Positions 61,668 to 64,000 of a stretch of DNA of 64,000 nucleotides are shown piece after piece. The notes beneath the pieces are model-generated. The model searched no databases. It was not told the origin of the DNA and saw nothing but the letters and a program-made list of their open reading frames with translations. Every line of letters begins with the position of its first letter. The stretch's first letter is position 1. The stretch lies in assembly GCF_024586455.1 (NCBI RefSeq), contig NC_065919.1, forward strand, positions 35,626,839-35,690,838. Direction: 5' to 3'. This DNA is from Bactrocera neohumeralis. Its lineage: Eukaryota > Arthropoda > Insecta > Diptera > Tephritidae. The position numbers were made by a program, and so were the translations under genes.

Positions 61668-63822
61668 TCTTCTTCTTTATTGGCGTAGACACCGCTTACT
61701 CGGTTATAGCCGAGTTTACAACAGAAGTTCTTTCTGTCTTTTAATTTGCTGAACTATGTCAATGTAGTCGTATATCTCGTACAGATCATCGTTCCATCAT
61801 CAAATAAGATACTTGTCGTTGCCAATGCGCAAATCATCTGCAGAACCTTTCTCTCGAAAACTCGTAACGTCGACTCATCAGATGTTGTCATCGTCCATGC
61901 ATCTGCACCATATAATAGAAAAGGAATAATGAGTGACAGCTTGGTCTTTGGGAGAGGACTTTACTTCTCAATTGCTTACTCTGTCTAAAGAAGCAACTGT
62001 TAGCAAGAGTTATTCTGCGGTGAATATCGAAGCTGACATTGTTGGTGTTAATACTGGGTCTAAGATAGACGAAATTATCTACGACTTCAAAGTTATGACT
62101 CTCAACAGTGACATGGGAGCCAAGTAGGGAATACGACGACTGTTTTTTTGGTCACAGTAGATATTTCGACTTGCCCTCGTTCACTACCAGACCTATTTGT
62201 TTCGCTTCTTTATTAAGTCTTGAGAAAGCAGAACTAACGGCGCGGATGTTGAGTCTAATACGGCATCAGCTGTACACTCCTATAAACGATTGTGCCTTCT
62301 CGATTCAGCTCTGCAGCTCGAATTATTTTTCCAGTAATAGATTGAAGAAGTCGCAGAATAGAGAGTCGGAGAAGTGCTTCACGATCCTGAAGGAACTTTT
62401 GGTATTGTTCAACGTCAGTTTACACACGTATCAGTATTACGAGGATATCAAATTCAGAGATAACGGTATAAAGGCAGCTCCTTTTCGTGCTGTCAAAATC
62501 AGCTTTGAAATCAACAAAGAAGTGGTGTGTGTCGATTCTTTTTTCACGGGTCTTTTCCAAGAATTGACGCATGGTAAATATCTGGTCAGTTGTTGATTTT
62601 CCAGGCCTAAAGCCACACTGATAAACTTAATCAGTTTGATGACAGAGGGCTGTAATATTTTACACATTACGCTTGATAGAACATTATATGCTATGTTGAG
62701 AAGGCTTATTCCACGGTGGTTGGCGCAGATTGTGGGGTCTCCCGTTTTGTGGGCAGAGAACACTTAAATTCCAATGGTTGGGCATGCTTTCGCCCGACCA
62801 TATTATACAAAGAAGCTGCCGCTTTTTCAGTTTTTCGCCGCCTTATTTAAATAGCTTGGCCTGCAATCCATCGGCCCCCGTAGATTTGTTGTTCTTCAGA
62901 CGGGAAAATGCTACTCGGACTTCTTTATGGTCGGGCAAATGGAACGTATTCTCCATGGTCATCGATTGGTTAATCGGATTCACCATATCCAGGTGTTATG
63001 CTTTCACTGCCATTCAGCAGACTGGAAAAATTTTTCTTCCGAAACTTTAGTATGCTCTGGGCATCAGTCACTAGATCCCCTCAGGGGGTTCTACAAGAGT
63101 ATGTTCTAGTCTTGAAAGCTTCGTTTCGTTGCCGCATCTTTTCGTAGATCTGTCGGCCAGCTTATCAAGCTCTTCGTACTCACGCATTTCGGCCTCTCTC
63201 TATTTTTGTCTGCAAATACGTCTCGCTTCGCTCTTCATATCTCGGTATCTACCCCATCCGGTGCATTTTGTGGTCGATCGTAACGTTGCGAGGTAGGTAG
63301 TCTGTTTTCTGTCCGCTGCGACACGGCATCCGTCATCGTATAGGCTGTTTTTTGCATTTCCAGGAAACCAATGGGTACTTTTGCGGGTAACTTGGCTTCA
63401 ACAACTTAGTGGTCCGAGTCGATGTTAAGACTTCGGAGCGTACGCATGTCTAAAACACTGGAGACATCTATCATAACGGGATCGATCTTGATGAATTTTG
63501 CTATGCTGGAATCTGATACTATAGATAACCATATTTCAGGCCCCGGCGTAGTCGATCAGCCTCAACCCATTTGGGGATGTTTCATCAGGGAGGCTGAACT
63601 TACGACCGTTACGCCAAAGATTCCTTCTTTACCCACTCTGGCGTTAAATTCTCCGAGCACGATTTTGATATTTGGCTACCCAGAGGATACTCGGTCTAAG
63701 ACAGGAAGTCGTGAGTTCCTTGAGCCAATATGTAAAATAATCGTTTCTGGCTACTCCCAAGTGAATGGCAATTAAAAAACTTTCCTCAGTTGCGTGAACT
63801 TCTACACATGTATCCATCCTCT
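61668..63822 (-). mobile_element. RTE-like LINE copy C, internally deleted
   Basis: On the minus strand it runs from the 5' end GAGGATGGATACATGTGTAG (63822) to the 3' end GTCTACGCCAATAAAG with (AAG)n (61668). It matches copies A and B across its length. Its first large gap differs from copy A: the 5' leader up to TATCCTCTGGGTAGCC is joined directly to AAATATCAAAATCGTGCTCG, removing the N-terminal half of the endonuclease. I see no target duplication, so one end may be altered. The family is thus present in both orientations within 13 kb. Confidence 0.88.
61690..63690 (-). pseudogene. endonuclease/reverse transcriptase of LINE copy C, dead
   Basis: Readable on the minus strand in several frames: the endonuclease GEFNARVGKEGIF block near 63660 (the usual Asp of GDFN reads Glu), the central TTYLATLRS-type linker near 63290, and the RT start NNKSTGADGLQAKLF near 62870. 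Next come DPTICANHRGISLLNIAYNV (62736-62677) and a GLENQQLT-shifted GFRPGKSTT block. The C-terminal part near 61700-61880 carries the LYGAxAW-like and ERKVLQ-like blocks. Multiple stops and shifts are present. The best single frame is 108 codons (62437-62763). Confidence 0.8.
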
Positions 63823-64000
63823 GTCACTCTAATATAATTGATGCCTTAAAGTATAGTGCTGATGGTTGGTAATCGGCCAAGGGCCAACACCTTCCACTAG
63901 CCCCCAAATAGCCAATTTAAAATGTTTCAATTAACATTATGTACTTCGATGTCTTAAATGAACGAAAAAAACGTCCATCTTCTCATAGACCTAGATATCC
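63823..64000. other. short unassigned end of the window
   Basis: Nothing is recognised in these last bases. Sequence beyond the window would be needed to see whether they belong to another repeat. Confidence 0.4.

Overview
This window looks like non-genic DNA from a large, AT-rich dipteran genome. It carries DINE-1/mini-me-like repeats with (GTCY)n and (TA)n tracts, jockey-type and RTE-like non-LTR retrotransposons ending in (AAG)n, mariner fragments, a pogo/Tigger element, CATA-type microsatellites and fly-style splice sites. A tephritid-like fly is my inference; nothing here fixes the species. I found no tRNA, rRNA, CRISPR array or complete host protein-coding gene. The window is probably a long intron or an intergenic region.

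Layout. Positions 1-8900 are mostly unique AT-rich DNA. The only host-gene candidate lies here: a 27-codon, C-ending-codon-rich open segment on the minus strand (3689-3769) that runs straight into a consensus splice donor. A plus-strand donor sits at 4958/4959. From 8900 to 12900 there are repeat fragments, a tiny tail of the RTE-like LINE, two dead mariner transposases, a near-perfect 30-bp-arm hairpin and a possible hAT-type MITE. Positions 12900-28600 are mainly unique sequence, broken by a decayed jockey-like LINE on the minus strand (18880-20875). From 28600 to 48000 the DINE-1-like family dominates, with three long single copies and many pieces, plus two more mariner remnants. From 48300 to 63800 lie a second repeat family and three copies of one RTE-like LINE (50544-52555 plus, 56055-59292 plus, 61668-63822 minus).

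The best-resolved structures are nested insertions. One DINE-1-like copy (43896-47578) was hit twice: by a 657-bp TTAA-flanked MITE with 17-bp inverted ends, and by a 2103-bp pogo/Tigger element with 23-bp inverted ends and TA duplications. Another copy (55078-59758) is split by a 3.2-kb LINE flanked by a 12-bp target duplication. The pogo-like transposase has three visible lesions (a nonsense codon, a one-base insertion in an A-run and loss of the second catalytic Asp) and appears to contain a 73-bp intron. All mobile elements seen here look inactive.

No new multi-gene system is visible. The points most worth following up are the shared hairpin-plus-terminus design of three repeat families, the intron-bearing pogo-like gene, the hairpin at 11032-11105 and the possible small coding exon at 3689-3769.
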